64,000 nucleotides of DNA from Polaromonas hydrogenivorans (GCF_040105105.1 NZ_CP157679.1:1-64000); one strand, 5' to 3'. Shown: positions 54,370-63,727, numbered from the stretch's first letter. A program made the numbers and translations. The notes: generated by a model not told the origin, from the letters alone.

Positions 54370-54679
54370 ATCGGAAAGTCGGCGGACTGAATTCGGGCAA
54401 TCAACGTAGTGCTAACGTACAGCCATGGATGCAAGGGTTCAGAAGACTGCAGCGATCAGAATTGAAAACAAATAATTTTGTGGTTAGCCATGATCTAGGA
54501 TCGTCAGACAGCTATATGTTTCCACAACTTATCATTGTGCCTACACTGGTTTTAACGACCCGAATATCACGTGGAGCAGTAACAGTTTTTATCATAAAAA
54601 CTATGAATCGGTCCAAAGTTAGGTCATGGCATTTCGCACGTCACCGCATGCTTGGAAAAATGGTATTTGGAGGTTTCGG

Positions 54680-55846
54680 ATGTCGGTAGCCGTTGTATCT
54701 GGTATTGGTGAAGTATCGCCGTCCCGGAGGTCCGGCAAGAGCGTCGAAACGCTGATACTGAGTGCGATTTCTGGAGCTTTGGCGGACGCAGGCCTTCGAG
54801 GCTACGACATTGATGCCGTTGTCACTGAAAGCAGTCTGACGCCCTCGATGGCGCCGCTGGATCGCATTGGGGCTGCCGCAGGTCTCATAAACGTCCGGAT
54901 GGCGTTGCAATCTACGCCCGTTGGGGCGGGTATTTTGTCGGCGGTAGGCACGGCATTTGAGTTAGTTTCCAACAACAAGGCGGATCATTGCTTGGTCTAC
55001 TTCGGAGTCGACTGGGGCACGACGCCAAGTGGACCAACCGAGTATCACGAGCGCATGCCGGCGAAAAAGTTGGTGGAACATCCGGCGGGTTTTGCGGGAG
55101 CACCGTTGTATTTCGCGGCGGCGGCCATGCGCTACCAGTATGTCTATAACCTTTCTGACAGCGAATTACAGGATATGCTCTGGAGCGTCGTGGAGTCCAC
55201 GTTGGTGAATGCGTCGCGCAATCCTTGCGCCCAAAATGGCAGGGTGCTGAGCAAGGAAGAGTATCTTAACAAAGCGTTCATAGCGGAGCCTTTGAGATCG
55301 GCGGACTGTAGTTTGCTAAGTGATGGCGCGGTAGCAATCATCATATCCAGACGGGATAAGACCAAGGTGCGCAACGTGCCGGTGACCTTGGAGGGGTGGG
55401 CCTATGACATGGAATCCATCCCCGACATGGACTTCTACACCCAGAGCCCTTGGCTCCCGCGCTTGCCTGCTGCATCTCGGGCATCTGGCAGGGCCTTTCA
55501 AGCGGCCTCGCTCACTCCGCAAGATATTGATGTCTACGAAATCTATGACTGCTTTTCCATTGCGGTTGTACTGCAACTTGAGGCGATCGGACTGTGCGAG
55601 CCGGGTGAAGGGCGGTACTTGTGCGCGAACGGCGCATTGCGATTCGATGGCAGACTGCCTACGAATACCCACGGTGGGCTGATGGGCCACGGCTACCTGC
55701 TCGGCGCTGGGCATGTAGTAGAGGCAATCCGCCAGTTGCGCCACGAAGCTGGTGAAAGGCAAGTTCGCGCTGCGCGTACAGCATTTGTGGGTGCAGGGCC
55801 TGGCCGCCAATACACCGCACTGATCTTCGGACGGATGGATGGATAA
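54680..55846 (+). CDS. Thiolase-like protein lacking the N-terminal nucleophilic Cys
   Basis: This is a 388-residue protein of the SCP2-thiolase / lipid-transfer subgroup. The C-terminal blocks YEIYDCFSIAVVLQLE and NTHGGLMGHGYLLGAGHVVEA are typical. The N-terminal segment that holds the acyl-accepting Cys in true thiolases reads LQSTPVGAGI and has none. Together with the DUF35 gene 9 bp downstream, this resembles Ltp2-type retro-aldolases of steroid side-chain degradation, which also need a DUF35 partner. The ATG at 54680 has GGAGG upstream. Aldolase activity is an inference from the missing Cys and the pairing. Confidence 0.85.
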   Translation: MSVAVVSGIGEVSPSRRSGKSVETLILSAISGALADAGLRGYDIDAVVTESSLTPSMAPLDRIGAAAGLINVRMALQSTPVGAGILSAVGTAFELVSNNKADHCLVYFGVDWGTTPSGPTEYHERMPAKKLVEHPAGFAGAPLYFAAAAMRYQYVYNLSDSELQDMLWSVVESTLVNASRNPCAQNGRVLSKEEYLNKAFIAEPLRSADCSLLSDGAVAIIISRRDKTKVRNVPVTLEGWAYDMESIPDMDFYTQSPWLPRLPAASRASGRAFQAASLTPQDIDVYEIYDCFSIAVVLQLEAIGLCEPGEGRYLCANGALRFDGRLPTNTHGGLMGHGYLLGAGHVVEAIRQLRHEAGERQVRAARTAFVGAGPGRQYTALIFGRMDG

Positions 55847-55855
55847 GGATAGCTT

Positions 55856-56239
55856 ATGCGTGATCTAGAAAACGTGTGGAGCGAAAACCTGCAAAAAGGT
55901 ATTTTGCAAATTCCGACTTGTCAGCACTGCCGATCATGGAATTGGTATCCCTTGCCGGCCTGTCGTTCTTGTCAAAGCACGGATTTTTTCTGGAACGAGG
56001 TTGAATTGATCGGCACCCTATTCAGTTGGACCAGGGTTCACCGTCGATTTACCAACTTTGACATTGCCGTCCCTTACGTGGTCGGCCTTGTGGAGATGGC
56101 GGAGGCGCCTACTGTCAGGATCCCGGCACGACTGCAGGCTGGTTCGGGTGCGCAGCCGATTATTGGTGACGATGTCACGCTGACAGCGGCTTGTGATGAA
56201 GGAGGATGGCATTGGGTGTTCAATCTGCGACAAAAGTAG
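55856..56239 (+). CDS. DUF35 zinc-ribbon/OB-fold partner protein
   Basis: This 127-residue protein has a rubredoxin-like zinc ribbon (CQHC...CRSC, about residues 23-41) followed by an OB-fold (GTLFSWTRVHRRF...VPYVVGLVEM). DUF35 proteins bind CoA esters and act as obligate partners of thiolase-like enzymes or hydratases. The start is 9 bp behind the thiolase-like stop, so the two very likely form one complex. Confidence 0.92.
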   Translation: MRDLENVWSENLQKGILQIPTCQHCRSWNWYPLPACRSCQSTDFFWNEVELIGTLFSWTRVHRRFTNFDIAVPYVVGLVEMAEAPTVRIPARLQAGSGAQPIIGDDVTLTAACDEGGWHWVFNLRQK

Positions 56240-56249
56240 AATGAATTTC

Positions 56250-56568
56250 ACCCAGTGCATGTCCTGGCGCATTCTCCCGCGCTGTGGCGCGGCATCGCCG
56301 GGCTCCATCTGGCAGCACCAGGCATCCCCAGCGAAGCAGAGTACGTGGCGATTTACGCGAAAGCGACCGGGCGGAACCCGTCAGAGCATTGGGATTTCTA
56401 TCTCGCCTACAACACCTGTTTCTGATGGCGGCCATCCTGCTCGGCATTGCACAGCGCGCCGCCGATGTCAATGCCGCAACTGATGACTCAGTGGAAACCG
56501 GCTACAAGGCTATTCCGTTATCGGAAATTGGCCGGAAATTAGCTCAAAGATATGCGGCAAGGAAATAG
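56250..56568 (+). pseudogene. Fragment of an ACAD10/11-type kinase gene
   Basis: Across two frames the sequence reads like the C-terminal third of the kinase encoded at 32057-33091: LWRGIAGLHLAAPGIPSEAEYVAIYAKATGR, then EHWDFYLAYNT, a frameshift, and MAAILLGIAQRAADVNAATDDSVETG. The catalytic loop is missing. It shows that this module once had its own kinase. Confidence 0.82.
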
Positions 56569-56693
56569 GGATATTTGCTGTCCAAGCCAGCATACCAGTT
56601 CACATGTCGATTGATGGAAACCGTTTGCCGAATCTTTGAACGCTGTCTTTGAGTAGTTCGTATCTTAATTTTTTTAAAAGAGTGGAGATTGTG

Positions 56694-57878
56694 ATGAATA
56701 GAGAAGTAGTCGTTGTCAGCGGTGTGCGCACCGCCATTGGTACCTTTGGCGGCAGCCTCAAGGACACGCCGCCCACCGAACTGGCCGCGCTGGTGGTGCG
56801 CGAGTCGCTGGCGCGCGCCGGCGTCGAGGGCAAGGATGTCGGCCATGTGGTGTTCGGCCATGTCGTCAACACCGAGCCCAAGGACATGTATTTGTCGCGC
56901 GTGGCGGCCATCAACGGCGGCTGCGCCGAGGGCACGCCCGCTTTCAACGTCAACCGCCTGTGCGGCTCCGGCCTGCAGGCCATCATCTCGGCCAGCCAGT
57001 CGATCCTGCTGGGTGATGCCGACATCGCCATCGGCGGCGGCGCCGAGAACATGAGCCGCGGCCCCTATGCCAGCCTGGCCACGCGCTTCGGCGCGCGCAT
57101 GGGCGACACCAAGATGATCGACATGGTGGTCGGCGCGCTGCATGACCCGTTTCACACCGTCCACATGGGCGTGACCGCCGAGAACATCGCCGCCAAATGG
57201 GGCATCACGCGTGAAGACCAGGATGCGCTGGCCGTTGAAAGCCACAACCGCGCCCAGAAGGCGATTGAAGCCAGCTATTTCAAGGACCAGATCGTCCCGG
57301 TCATGCTCAAGAGCCGCAAGGGCGAGGTCGCCTATGACCTGGATGAGCATTACCGCCCGAACTGCACGATGGCCGACATGGCCAAGCTCAAGCCCGTGTT
57401 CATCAAGGAAAACGGCACCGTCACCGCTGGCAACGCCTCGGGCATCAACGACGCCGCTGCGGCCGTGGTGCTGATGGAAGCCGGCGTGGCCAAGGCGCGC
57501 GGTCTCAAACCGCTGGCACGCCTGGTCGCCTATGCGCACGCTGGCGTGGACCCGAAATACATGGGCATCGGCCCGGTGCCCGCCACGCAGCTGGCGTTGA
57601 AGAAAGCCGGCCTCACGGTCAATGACCTGGATGTGATCGAGGCCAATGAAGCCTTTGCCGCCCAGGCCTGCGCCGTCAGCCGTGACCTCGGGCTGGACCC
57701 GGCCAAGGTCAACCCCAACGGCTCGGGCATTTCGCTAGGTCATCCTGTTGGTGCCACAGGTGCGCTGATTACCGTCAAGGCAATCTATGAATTACAGCGA
57801 ATTGGAGGTCGCTACGCGCTGGTGACGATGTGTATTGGTGGCGGGCAGGGAATCGCCGCGATTTTTGAGCGTTTGTGA
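56694..57878 (+). CDS. Acetyl-CoA acetyltransferase / beta-ketothiolase
   Basis: This 394-residue thiolase has the nucleophile in NRLCGSGLQAI (Cys near residue 90), the catalytic His in GISLGHPVGATGA and the second Cys in CIGGGQGIA. The start MNREVVVVSGVRTAIG at 56694 is the usual BktB/PhaA-like N-terminus, with GGAG seven bases upstream. It would cleave 3-ketoacyl-CoA or acetoacetyl-CoA and so complete beta-oxidation. Its GC-rich codon use resembles etfBA and sucCD more than the adjacent thiolase-like gene, suggesting a different origin. The adjacent IS701 remnant starts 30 bp after the stop. Confidence 0.94.
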   Translation: MNREVVVVSGVRTAIGTFGGSLKDTPPTELAALVVRESLARAGVEGKDVGHVVFGHVVNTEPKDMYLSRVAAINGGCAEGTPAFNVNRLCGSGLQAIISASQSILLGDADIAIGGGAENMSRGPYASLATRFGARMGDTKMIDMVVGALHDPFHTVHMGVTAENIAAKWGITREDQDALAVESHNRAQKAIEASYFKDQIVPVMLKSRKGEVAYDLDEHYRPNCTMADMAKLKPVFIKENGTVTAGNASGINDAAAAVVLMEAGVAKARGLKPLARLVAYAHAGVDPKYMGIGPVPATQLALKKAGLTVNDLDVIEANEAFAAQACAVSRDLGLDPAKVNPNGSGISLGHPVGATGALITVKAIYELQRIGGRYALVTMCIGGGQGIAAIFERL

Positions 57879-57908
57879 GTGCAATCCAAGTCGGCGATTG
57901 CTTACTTA

Positions 57909-58051
57909 CTGACCTTACGCAGCCGCCTGCCATTGCTGAAGTTCAGCATAGGCACTGCGCGATGCGTTGATGAGAAGCTTGAGCCTCAGGGCAAAGGGGT
58001 TGATCCTGGTCTTGATGCTCAAGCACTGGAGCTTGAACACCGCGTAAATGA
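57909..58051 (-). pseudogene. IS701-like element fragment cut by the Tn3 transposon
   Basis: The left end CTGACCTTACGCAGCCGCC matches the terminal repeat of the element at 5602-6703. The protein fragment ...IYAVFKLQCLSIKTRINPFALRLKLLINASRSAYAEL matches that transposase C-terminus. It stops exactly at the Tn3 end. The other part of the element is not found in this window. Confidence 0.88.
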
Positions 58052-58129
58052 GGGTCGGCCGGGATTCCGACGAAATCCGGCGCTTTTCAAGCCAAGCTGT
58101 TGTTCTGATTGGTAAAAGTGCCTGTGTGG

Positions 58130-58152
58130 CACGACTGTAAGCCGCAGTCGTG
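58130..58152. terminator. Hairpin downstream of the resolvase gene
   Basis: An 8-bp perfect stem, CACGACTG / CAGTCGTG, with a 7-nt loop lies just past the resolvase stop. It has no U-run, so terminator function is uncertain. Confidence 0.35.
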
Positions 58153-58173
58153 ACTCGGCCGGACTGCTGAGCG

Positions 58174-58851
58174 CTAAGGCCCAGCCTGCTCTGCGCGGTG
58201 GCGCTTGACGATGGCCAGCACCGTGTTCTTGCTGATGCCCAGGCGCAGTCCGACCTCCCGGTACGACTGCCCGGCAGCCACCAGTTCAAGCGCACGCTTT
58301 TGATGGCGATCGGCCTTGACGCGCTGGCCGGGCTGGCGCCCGAAGCGCACGCCGCGCGCTTGCGCCGCCGCAATGCCTGAGCGCACGCGCTCGCGCAGCA
58401 GATCCCGCTCGAATTCGGCCAGGACGGACATGAGCGAGGCGATGAGCTTGCCTTGCGGCGTGCCCAGATCGAACTGCAGGCCTGTCTGGGCAATCAGCGA
58501 AATGCCCCACGCCTGGAGTTCGCCCAGCGTGTGAAACAGATCGATCGTCGAGCGGCCCCAGCGGGTCAGCTCGGTGACCAGGACCACATCGACATCGCGC
58601 GCCTGGGCCAGCGCCATGACCTTCTTGCGCTGGGCGCGATCATCCCTGGCGCCCGAGGCCGTTTCCTTCCAGACCCCCACGACGTCAAAGCCCGCCTTCA
58701 CGGCAAACGCCAGCAGATCGGCCTCCTGGCGCCCGCAGGTCTGGTCGGCCGTGGAAACCCGGCAGTAAATGGCCGCTCGCTGTCCCAATTGAATCCTTCG
58801 CGCAAAACCACCCGCCAGAGCGCATGCTGTCGTGGCAGAATATCGGTCCAA
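58174..58851 (-). CDS. tnpR: Serine recombinase (Tn3 resolvase)
   Basis: This resolvase of up to 225 residues has the catalytic Ser in AAIYCRVSTADQT. Conserved blocks follow: LVTELTRWGRSTIDLF, LIASLMSVLAEFERDLLRERV and a C-terminal helix-turn-helix (LVAAGQSYREVGLRLGISKNTVLAIVKRH). It resolves cointegrates at a res site. If the 58851 start is right, only 65 bp remain before the transposase gene, so the res site must overlap the start region. A later start near the catalytic domain (about 58785) would leave more room. Confidence 0.92.
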   Translation of the reverse strand: MDRYSATTACALAGGFARRIQLGQRAAIYCRVSTADQTCGRQEADLLAFAVKAGFDVVGVWKETASGARDDRAQRKKVMALAQARDVDVVLVTELTRWGRSTIDLFHTLGELQAWGISLIAQTGLQFDLGTPQGKLIASLMSVLAEFERDLLRERVRSGIAAAQARGVRFGRQPGQRVKADRHQKRALELVAAGQSYREVGLRLGISKNTVLAIVKRHRAEQAGP

Positions 58852-58916
58852 ATAAAGTATAGGTTAAATGGGATGATGCACATGCTGCTTGGCGATTTTG
58901 CTACCCGGCACACGCC

Positions 58917-61880
58917 GTGAGCAGCATTCACGAAACCGCCTACCCTCGCTTCAAGCCCGAGATCACACCGCGCGAACTCGCCGACGTCTACACGCCCTCC
59001 CAAGAGGAACAGGCCTTCGCCCGTCGTCAGGGCCGCACGGTCCGGGGCCGTCTGGCCGTATTGGTTCTCGTCAAGACGGCGCAGCGTCTGGGCTACTTCG
59101 TCAAGCTGGCCGAGGTTCCGCCCAGCATTGTTGCCCATATCGCCACTTGCCTGGCGACGAAACCTCTGGCGAAGATCGAAATGCGCGATTTCGATCTGGA
59201 CAGCGAGCGCCAGCGCCTGCTCGAACAGGTGCGCCGGTTCCTCGGCATTCAGGCTGTCACTGGCGCCACCACCGGCGTCATCGAATCGGCGGCCCGGGAA
59301 GCGGCCCAGACCAAGCACGAACTGGCCGACATCATCAACGTGGTGATCGAGCAGCTGGTCCGGCAGCGTTTCGAGCTGCCAGGATTCAGTACCTTGTTCC
59401 GCACGGCGCGCCGCATTCGCGCGCAAGTCAATGACGAGTCGTTCAGCATGCTGTCTGCCGCGCTATCGCCAGCGCTCAAACATGAAATCGACGACTTGTT
59501 CATGGTCAACGCTGGGGCCACATCGGGCTGGCTCAGGCTCAAACGCGAGCCCAAAAAACCGACGAACCCTGAAGTGCGGGCCTATCTGGAGCACCTCGCA
59601 TGGCTGAAGGCCTGGGTGGCCCGCCTTCCGGCCATCGACCACATTGCGGCGCCAAAACTCCATCAGTACGTGCTTGAGGCGCGCGCGCTGGACGCGGCGG
59701 ACATCAAGGCGACCAAACCGGCCAAGCGCTACGCGCTGGCCGTGGTGCTGATTCATGCCCAATTGCGCCAGGCGCTGGACGATGCCGCGGACATTTTGCT
59801 GCGCAAAGTGCGAAAGCTGCACGCCACGGGCGCCGAGCAACTGGAGCGCTATTTCACCGAGCATCGCCTGCGGGCGGAAAAACTCATCGCCACGCTGCGC
59901 GACGTGCTCAAGGCCTTCGAGGCGGGTGCCATGGATGCCGAGCGCGGCGGGCGAATCGCCAGCGCCATCGAGGGCGAGTCGGCACAGTTGCTGGCGCAAT
60001 GCGACGAGCACATGGCTTACGCCGCCGACAATTACTTTCCCTTCATGATGGCGTCCTACCAGGCGCAGCGCCCGCTGCTGCTCAACTGCTTGAGCCTCTT
60101 GGCACTGGCCTCGACGCACAGCGACCAGACGCTGGTGCAGGCGATTGCCTTTGTGCTGCAGCACCGCAGCAGCCATAAAGAGCACTTGCCCGTGGACGAG
60201 GCAGCGCTCGGCCTGCAATGGCTGCCGGACAAATGGCGGCGAATCGTCGTTCAGGAAAACGAACAAGGCAAGCCTGCCAGCGTTCACCGCAAGTATTTTG
60301 AATTGTGCGTGCTCTCGGAAGTGACGCGCGAGCTCCAGTCCGGTGACCTGTATGTCCGCCACAGCGAACAGTACGGTGACTACCGCGAACAACTCATCGG
60401 CTGGGACACGTTCGAGTCTCAGGTGGCCGACTACGGCGCCATGCTGGCGTTGCCGACAGAGGCGGGCGCTTTCGTCGCGCAGCTCAGGCAGCGTTTGATG
60501 GACACGGCCGAGCGGGTCGATGGCGCCTTTCCCGACAATGAGCATGCCGCCTTTGTCGGAGAGGAGCTGGTCATCCGCAGGCATTCGAAAGAAGCCGCGT
60601 CTGCCGCGTTGTTGCGGGTGGATCAACAGCTCGCCGCCCGGCTGGCACCGAAGAACATTCTGGACATCCTGGTCGAAGGTGAGCGCTGGCTCGATCTGCA
60701 CAAGCTGTTTGGCCCCTTGTCCGGCTTTGAAGGCAAGATCGACAATCCCAGGCTGCGGTTTGTCACCACGCTGTTTTGCTACGGGTGCAACCTGGGCCCC
60801 ACGCAAACGGCCCGGTCGGTCAAGGATCTGAGCCGCAAGCAGGTCGCCTGGCTGAATTTGCACCACATGACCGAGGAGCGGCTGGAAAAAGCCTTGGTGC
60901 AGGTCATCAACGCCTACAACAAGTTCCTGTTGCCCAAATACTGGGGAAGCGGCGAGACTGCTTCCGCCGACGGCACCCAGTGGAACCTGTACGAGCAAAA
61001 TCTGCTGGCTGAAAGCCACATCCGCTACGGTGGCTACGGCGGCATCGGCTACTACCATGTCTCGGACAGGTACATCGCGCTGTTCAGCCACTTCATTCCC
61101 TGCGGCGTCTACGAGGCGGTCTACATTCTCGATGGGCTCATCAAGAACGAGTCCGACGTGCAGCCCGATACGGTGCATGGCGACACCCACGCGCAGAGCA
61201 CGCCGGCCTTCGGCCTGGCCTATCTGCTGGGCATCCGGCTGATGCCCAGGATTCGCCAGCTCAAAAAGCTGGTGTTCTTCCGGCCCGACAAGAAAACCCG
61301 CTACCGGCACATCGACGCGCTGTTTGGCGAAAGCATCGACTGGTCGCTGATTTCAACCCACCTGCCGGACATGCTGCGCGTCGCCTTGTCGATCAAGGCG
61401 GGAAAGATTACGCCTTCGGCACTGCTGCGCCGCCTGGGCACGGCCAGCCGTAAGAACAAGCTCTACTTTGCCTTTCGCGAGCTCGGGCGGGTCGTTCGAA
61501 CCCAGTTCCTGCTGGACTACATCGGGGACGTGGAGCTGCGCCGCACGATTCACGCGGCCACCTGCAAGAGCGAGGAGTTCAACCAGTTCACCAAGTGGCT
61601 GTTCTTTGGCGGCGAGGGCGTCATTGCCCAGAACGTGCGGCACGAGCAACGCAAGGTCATCAAGTACAACCAGCTGGTGGCCAACCTGGTCATCCTGCAC
61701 AACGTGGAGGCGATGACCCGGGTGCTCAAGGAGATTCAGGCCGAGGGATTTGTCGTTAACGCGGCTGTCCTTGGCGGCCTGGCGCCCTACCGGATCGAGC
61801 ACATCAATCGATTTGGCGATTACTCTTTGGACCTGGAGCGGCAGGTGCCACCCATGCAGTTCGAGACGATTCTTATTTGA
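58917..61880 (+). CDS. tnpA: Tn3-family transposase
   Basis: This 987-residue DDE transposase has the usual Tn3 length. The N-terminal domain begins FKPEITPRELADVYTPSQEEQAFA. The catalytic region includes ETASADGTQWNLYEQNLLAESHIRYGGYGG (first Asp), then VHGDTHAQSTPAFGLAYLLGIRLMPRIR (second Asp) and the C-terminal EEFNQFTKWLFFGGEGVIAQNVRHEQRKVIKYNQLVANLV with the Glu. Translation starts at GTG 58917. The frame is intact, so the transposon may still be mobile. Confidence 0.95.
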   Translation: MSSIHETAYPRFKPEITPRELADVYTPSQEEQAFARRQGRTVRGRLAVLVLVKTAQRLGYFVKLAEVPPSIVAHIATCLATKPLAKIEMRDFDLDSERQRLLEQVRRFLGIQAVTGATTGVIESAAREAAQTKHELADIINVVIEQLVRQRFELPGFSTLFRTARRIRAQVNDESFSMLSAALSPALKHEIDDLFMVNAGATSGWLRLKREPKKPTNPEVRAYLEHLAWLKAWVARLPAIDHIAAPKLHQYVLEARALDAADIKATKPAKRYALAVVLIHAQLRQALDDAADILLRKVRKLHATGAEQLERYFTEHRLRAEKLIATLRDVLKAFEAGAMDAERGGRIASAIEGESAQLLAQCDEHMAYAADNYFPFMMASYQAQRPLLLNCLSLLALASTHSDQTLVQAIAFVLQHRSSHKEHLPVDEAALGLQWLPDKWRRIVVQENEQGKPASVHRKYFELCVLSEVTRELQSGDLYVRHSEQYGDYREQLIGWDTFESQVADYGAMLALPTEAGAFVAQLRQRLMDTAERVDGAFPDNEHAAFVGEELVIRRHSKEAASAALLRVDQQLAARLAPKNILDILVEGERWLDLHKLFGPLSGFEGKIDNPRLRFVTTLFCYGCNLGPTQTARSVKDLSRKQVAWLNLHHMTEERLEKALVQVINAYNKFLLPKYWGSGETASADGTQWNLYEQNLLAESHIRYGGYGGIGYYHVSDRYIALFSHFIPCGVYEAVYILDGLIKNESDVQPDTVHGDTHAQSTPAFGLAYLLGIRLMPRIRQLKKLVFFRPDKKTRYRHIDALFGESIDWSLISTHLPDMLRVALSIKAGKITPSALLRRLGTASRKNKLYFAFRELGRVVRTQFLLDYIGDVELRRTIHAATCKSEEFNQFTKWLFFGGEGVIAQNVRHEQRKVIKYNQLVANLVILHNVEAMTRVLKEIQAEGFVVNAAVLGGLAPYRIEHINRFGDYSLDLERQVPPMQFETILI

Positions 61881-61934
61881 AATCAATCGGTTACGTCAAA
61901 AAACGCCGGATTCCGTCCGAATCCCGGCCGACCC

Positions 61935-62256
61935 TCAGCATGGCCGGTTTGCGGCCCGCGCGGTCGGCGTAGGCGCCGATCAGCACGCCGCCCAGTGGCC
62001 GCGACACGAAGCCCACGCCGAAGACGGCCACCGACAGCAGCAGGCTGCCCAGGGGTGTCGAAGCCGGGAAAAAGGCCCGGCCGATGTAGACCGCGAAAAA
62101 CGCATAGGTGACGAAGTCATAGAACTCCAGCGCATTGCCCGCGACGGTGGCGGCGACGATGCGCTTGGAGATGGCCGGCGGCCCGGCCTCTAGTGCGCGA
62201 TGCTGGCGGTGCCGGACCCCTGCGGAATCGGCGGCAGGAAAGGTGATGGTGGTCAT
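61935..62256 (-). pseudogene. MFS (metabolite:proton symporter type) gene cut by the Tn3 transposon
   Basis: Only the first 107 or so codons remain, from MTTITFPAAD at 62256. They include the first transmembrane segments and the family motif ...LGGVLIGAYADRAGRKPAML, after which the Tn3 repeat begins. About three quarters of the transporter is missing. It lies 139 bp after the dehydrogenase-like gene in the same direction, so it was probably the second gene of a glycine-responsive operon. Confidence 0.88.
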
Positions 62257-62395
62257 GGAGATTTCTCGTGTTGAGGTGAAAATTCGGCCAGGGCGGCGTG
62301 ACAGGGCTGCGCCTCGGCTGTAGGGGCCGGGGCGGCTGAGGTGGGAGAAGCAGGAAAAGTGGGCTGAGGCGGTCAAGCCTCAGGAAAGTCAAGCC

Positions 62396-63667
62396 TCAGG
62401 AAGGCTGGGACTGCAGGCCCGATGGCACGCCAGCGGCGGGAGCGTGTGCACCACAGGCTTGCACGATCACGGTAGAGACCATGTCGGCGGTGACGGCTGA
62501 CAGCGTCCAGCCGAGGTGACCATGGCCGGTGTTGTAAAATACATTGGCACGGCGCCCGCGCCCCACGCGCGGCATCATGTTGGGCATCATCGGGCGCAGG
62601 CCGGCCCAGGGCACCACCTGCTGCGTGCTCACGCCAGGAAAGCACTGGTTGACCCAGTCGACCAAGGGCTTGATGCGGTCGGCCCGGATGTCCTTGTTGC
62701 AGCCGTTGAACTCGGCCGTGCCGGCCACGCGCAGGCGATCGAGCCCCAGGCGGCTGGTGACCAGCTTGGTTTCGTCATCGAGCAGGCTCACGGTGGGGGC
62801 GGCCTGCTGGCTTTGCGCGTCGGGCAGGTTGACGGTGATTGAATACCCCTTGACCGGATAGATGTTGACACGGTCACCGAGCTGGGCGGCAAAGTCGCGG
62901 CTGGTCACGCCAGCGCATACCACCAGGCCATCGAAGCGGTGGGTCCTGGGGCCCTCACTCCCGTCCACGGTGACGCTGGCAGTCTTACCGTCGCTGCGCA
63001 GGGACAGCACGTCCTGCCCGTACAGGCAGTGCACGCCCAGGCGCGCGATGGCCGCGGCCAGGCCGACGGTGAACTTGTGAATGTCGCCGGTGGCGTCGCT
63101 CTCGGTGAAGTAGCCGCCGTAGTAAGCGCCGGCCAGCGTCGGTTCGATGGCGCGCATCTCGGCCGGCGTGACCGCCCGGCGCGCCAGGCCGCCGGCGGCC
63201 AGCAGTTTTGACACTTCCCCGGCGTGGTCAAAGCCTTTCTTGTCGCGGTAGATATGGAGGATGCCGTGCTTTTTCAGGTCGAAGTCCACGCCTTCGGCCT
63301 CGGCCCAGGCAAACAGGTGCTCGCGCGCCGCCACGGCCAGGCGGGTGGTCTCGATGGTGTTTTGCCGGTAGTTCGCCATGTTGCCAATGAATTCGGCAAA
63401 CCACGACAGCTTGTGCCAGCTGGGCTTGGGGTTGACCAGCAGCGGGGCATCGCCTTTGAGCATCCACTTCAGGCCCTTGACGATGGTCGACCAGTGGTTC
63501 CAGACCTCGGCGTTGGACGCCGACAGCTGGCCGCCGTTGGCAAACGACGTTTCCATGGCCGCATAGCGGTGTTTCTCGAACAAGGTGACGGCAAAGCCGC
63601 GCTTGGCCAGGGCATAGGCGGTGGTGACACCGGTGATGCCCCCGCCGATGACTGCGATTGATTTCAT
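62396..63667 (-). CDS. D-amino-acid dehydrogenase-like FAD oxidoreductase
   Basis: This 423-residue flavoprotein has an N-terminal dinucleotide fold (SIAVIGGGITGVTTAYALAKRG). It resembles DadA in overall length, in the TSFANGGQLSASNAEVW block and in the C-terminal GHGHLGWTLSAVTADMV. It oxidatively deaminates an amino acid, feeding electrons to quinone. The start at 63667 is chosen for the family N-terminus; the frame is open 33 codons further into the riboswitch. Control by a tandem glycine riboswitch suggests that glycine, or a D-amino acid handled with it, is the physiological substrate, so a glycine-oxidase-like role is possible. The gene symbol is left open for that reason. Confidence 0.9.
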   Translation of the reverse strand: MKSIAVIGGGITGVTTAYALAKRGFAVTLFEKHRYAAMETSFANGGQLSASNAEVWNHWSTIVKGLKWMLKGDAPLLVNPKPSWHKLSWFAEFIGNMANYRQNTIETTRLAVAAREHLFAWAEAEGVDFDLKKHGILHIYRDKKGFDHAGEVSKLLAAGGLARRAVTPAEMRAIEPTLAGAYYGGYFTESDATGDIHKFTVGLAAAIARLGVHCLYGQDVLSLRSDGKTASVTVDGSEGPRTHRFDGLVVCAGVTSRDFAAQLGDRVNIYPVKGYSITVNLPDAQSQQAAPTVSLLDDETKLVTSRLGLDRLRVAGTAEFNGCNKDIRADRIKPLVDWVNQCFPGVSTQQVVPWAGLRPMMPNMMPRVGRGRRANVFYNTGHGHLGWTLSAVTADMVSTVIVQACGAHAPAAGVPSGLQSQPS

Positions 63668-63727
63668 GATGACAGGCTTCCAACAGGTCGTGGCGACGTG
63701 GCACGCTGCGCACCATGCGCAACGCAC

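Larger units (their letters stand above)
58052..61934. mobile_element. Cargo-free Tn3-family transposon, 3883 bp
   Basis: Terminal inverted repeats of about 36 bp start GGGTCGGCCGGGATTC and differ at only three or so positions. They bound a divergent pair, resolvase (minus) and transposase (plus), and nothing else. The 5-bp flanks, AATGA at left and TCAGC at right, do not match, so the expected target duplication is missing. The left flank is an IS701 fragment and the right flank a cut MFS gene. Confidence 0.92.

Noticed and set aside
59463..61310. Open frame of 615 codons on the minus strand
   Set aside because: It is antisense to the Tn3 transposase gene, whose motifs and length are complete; no domain is recognised in the antisense product.
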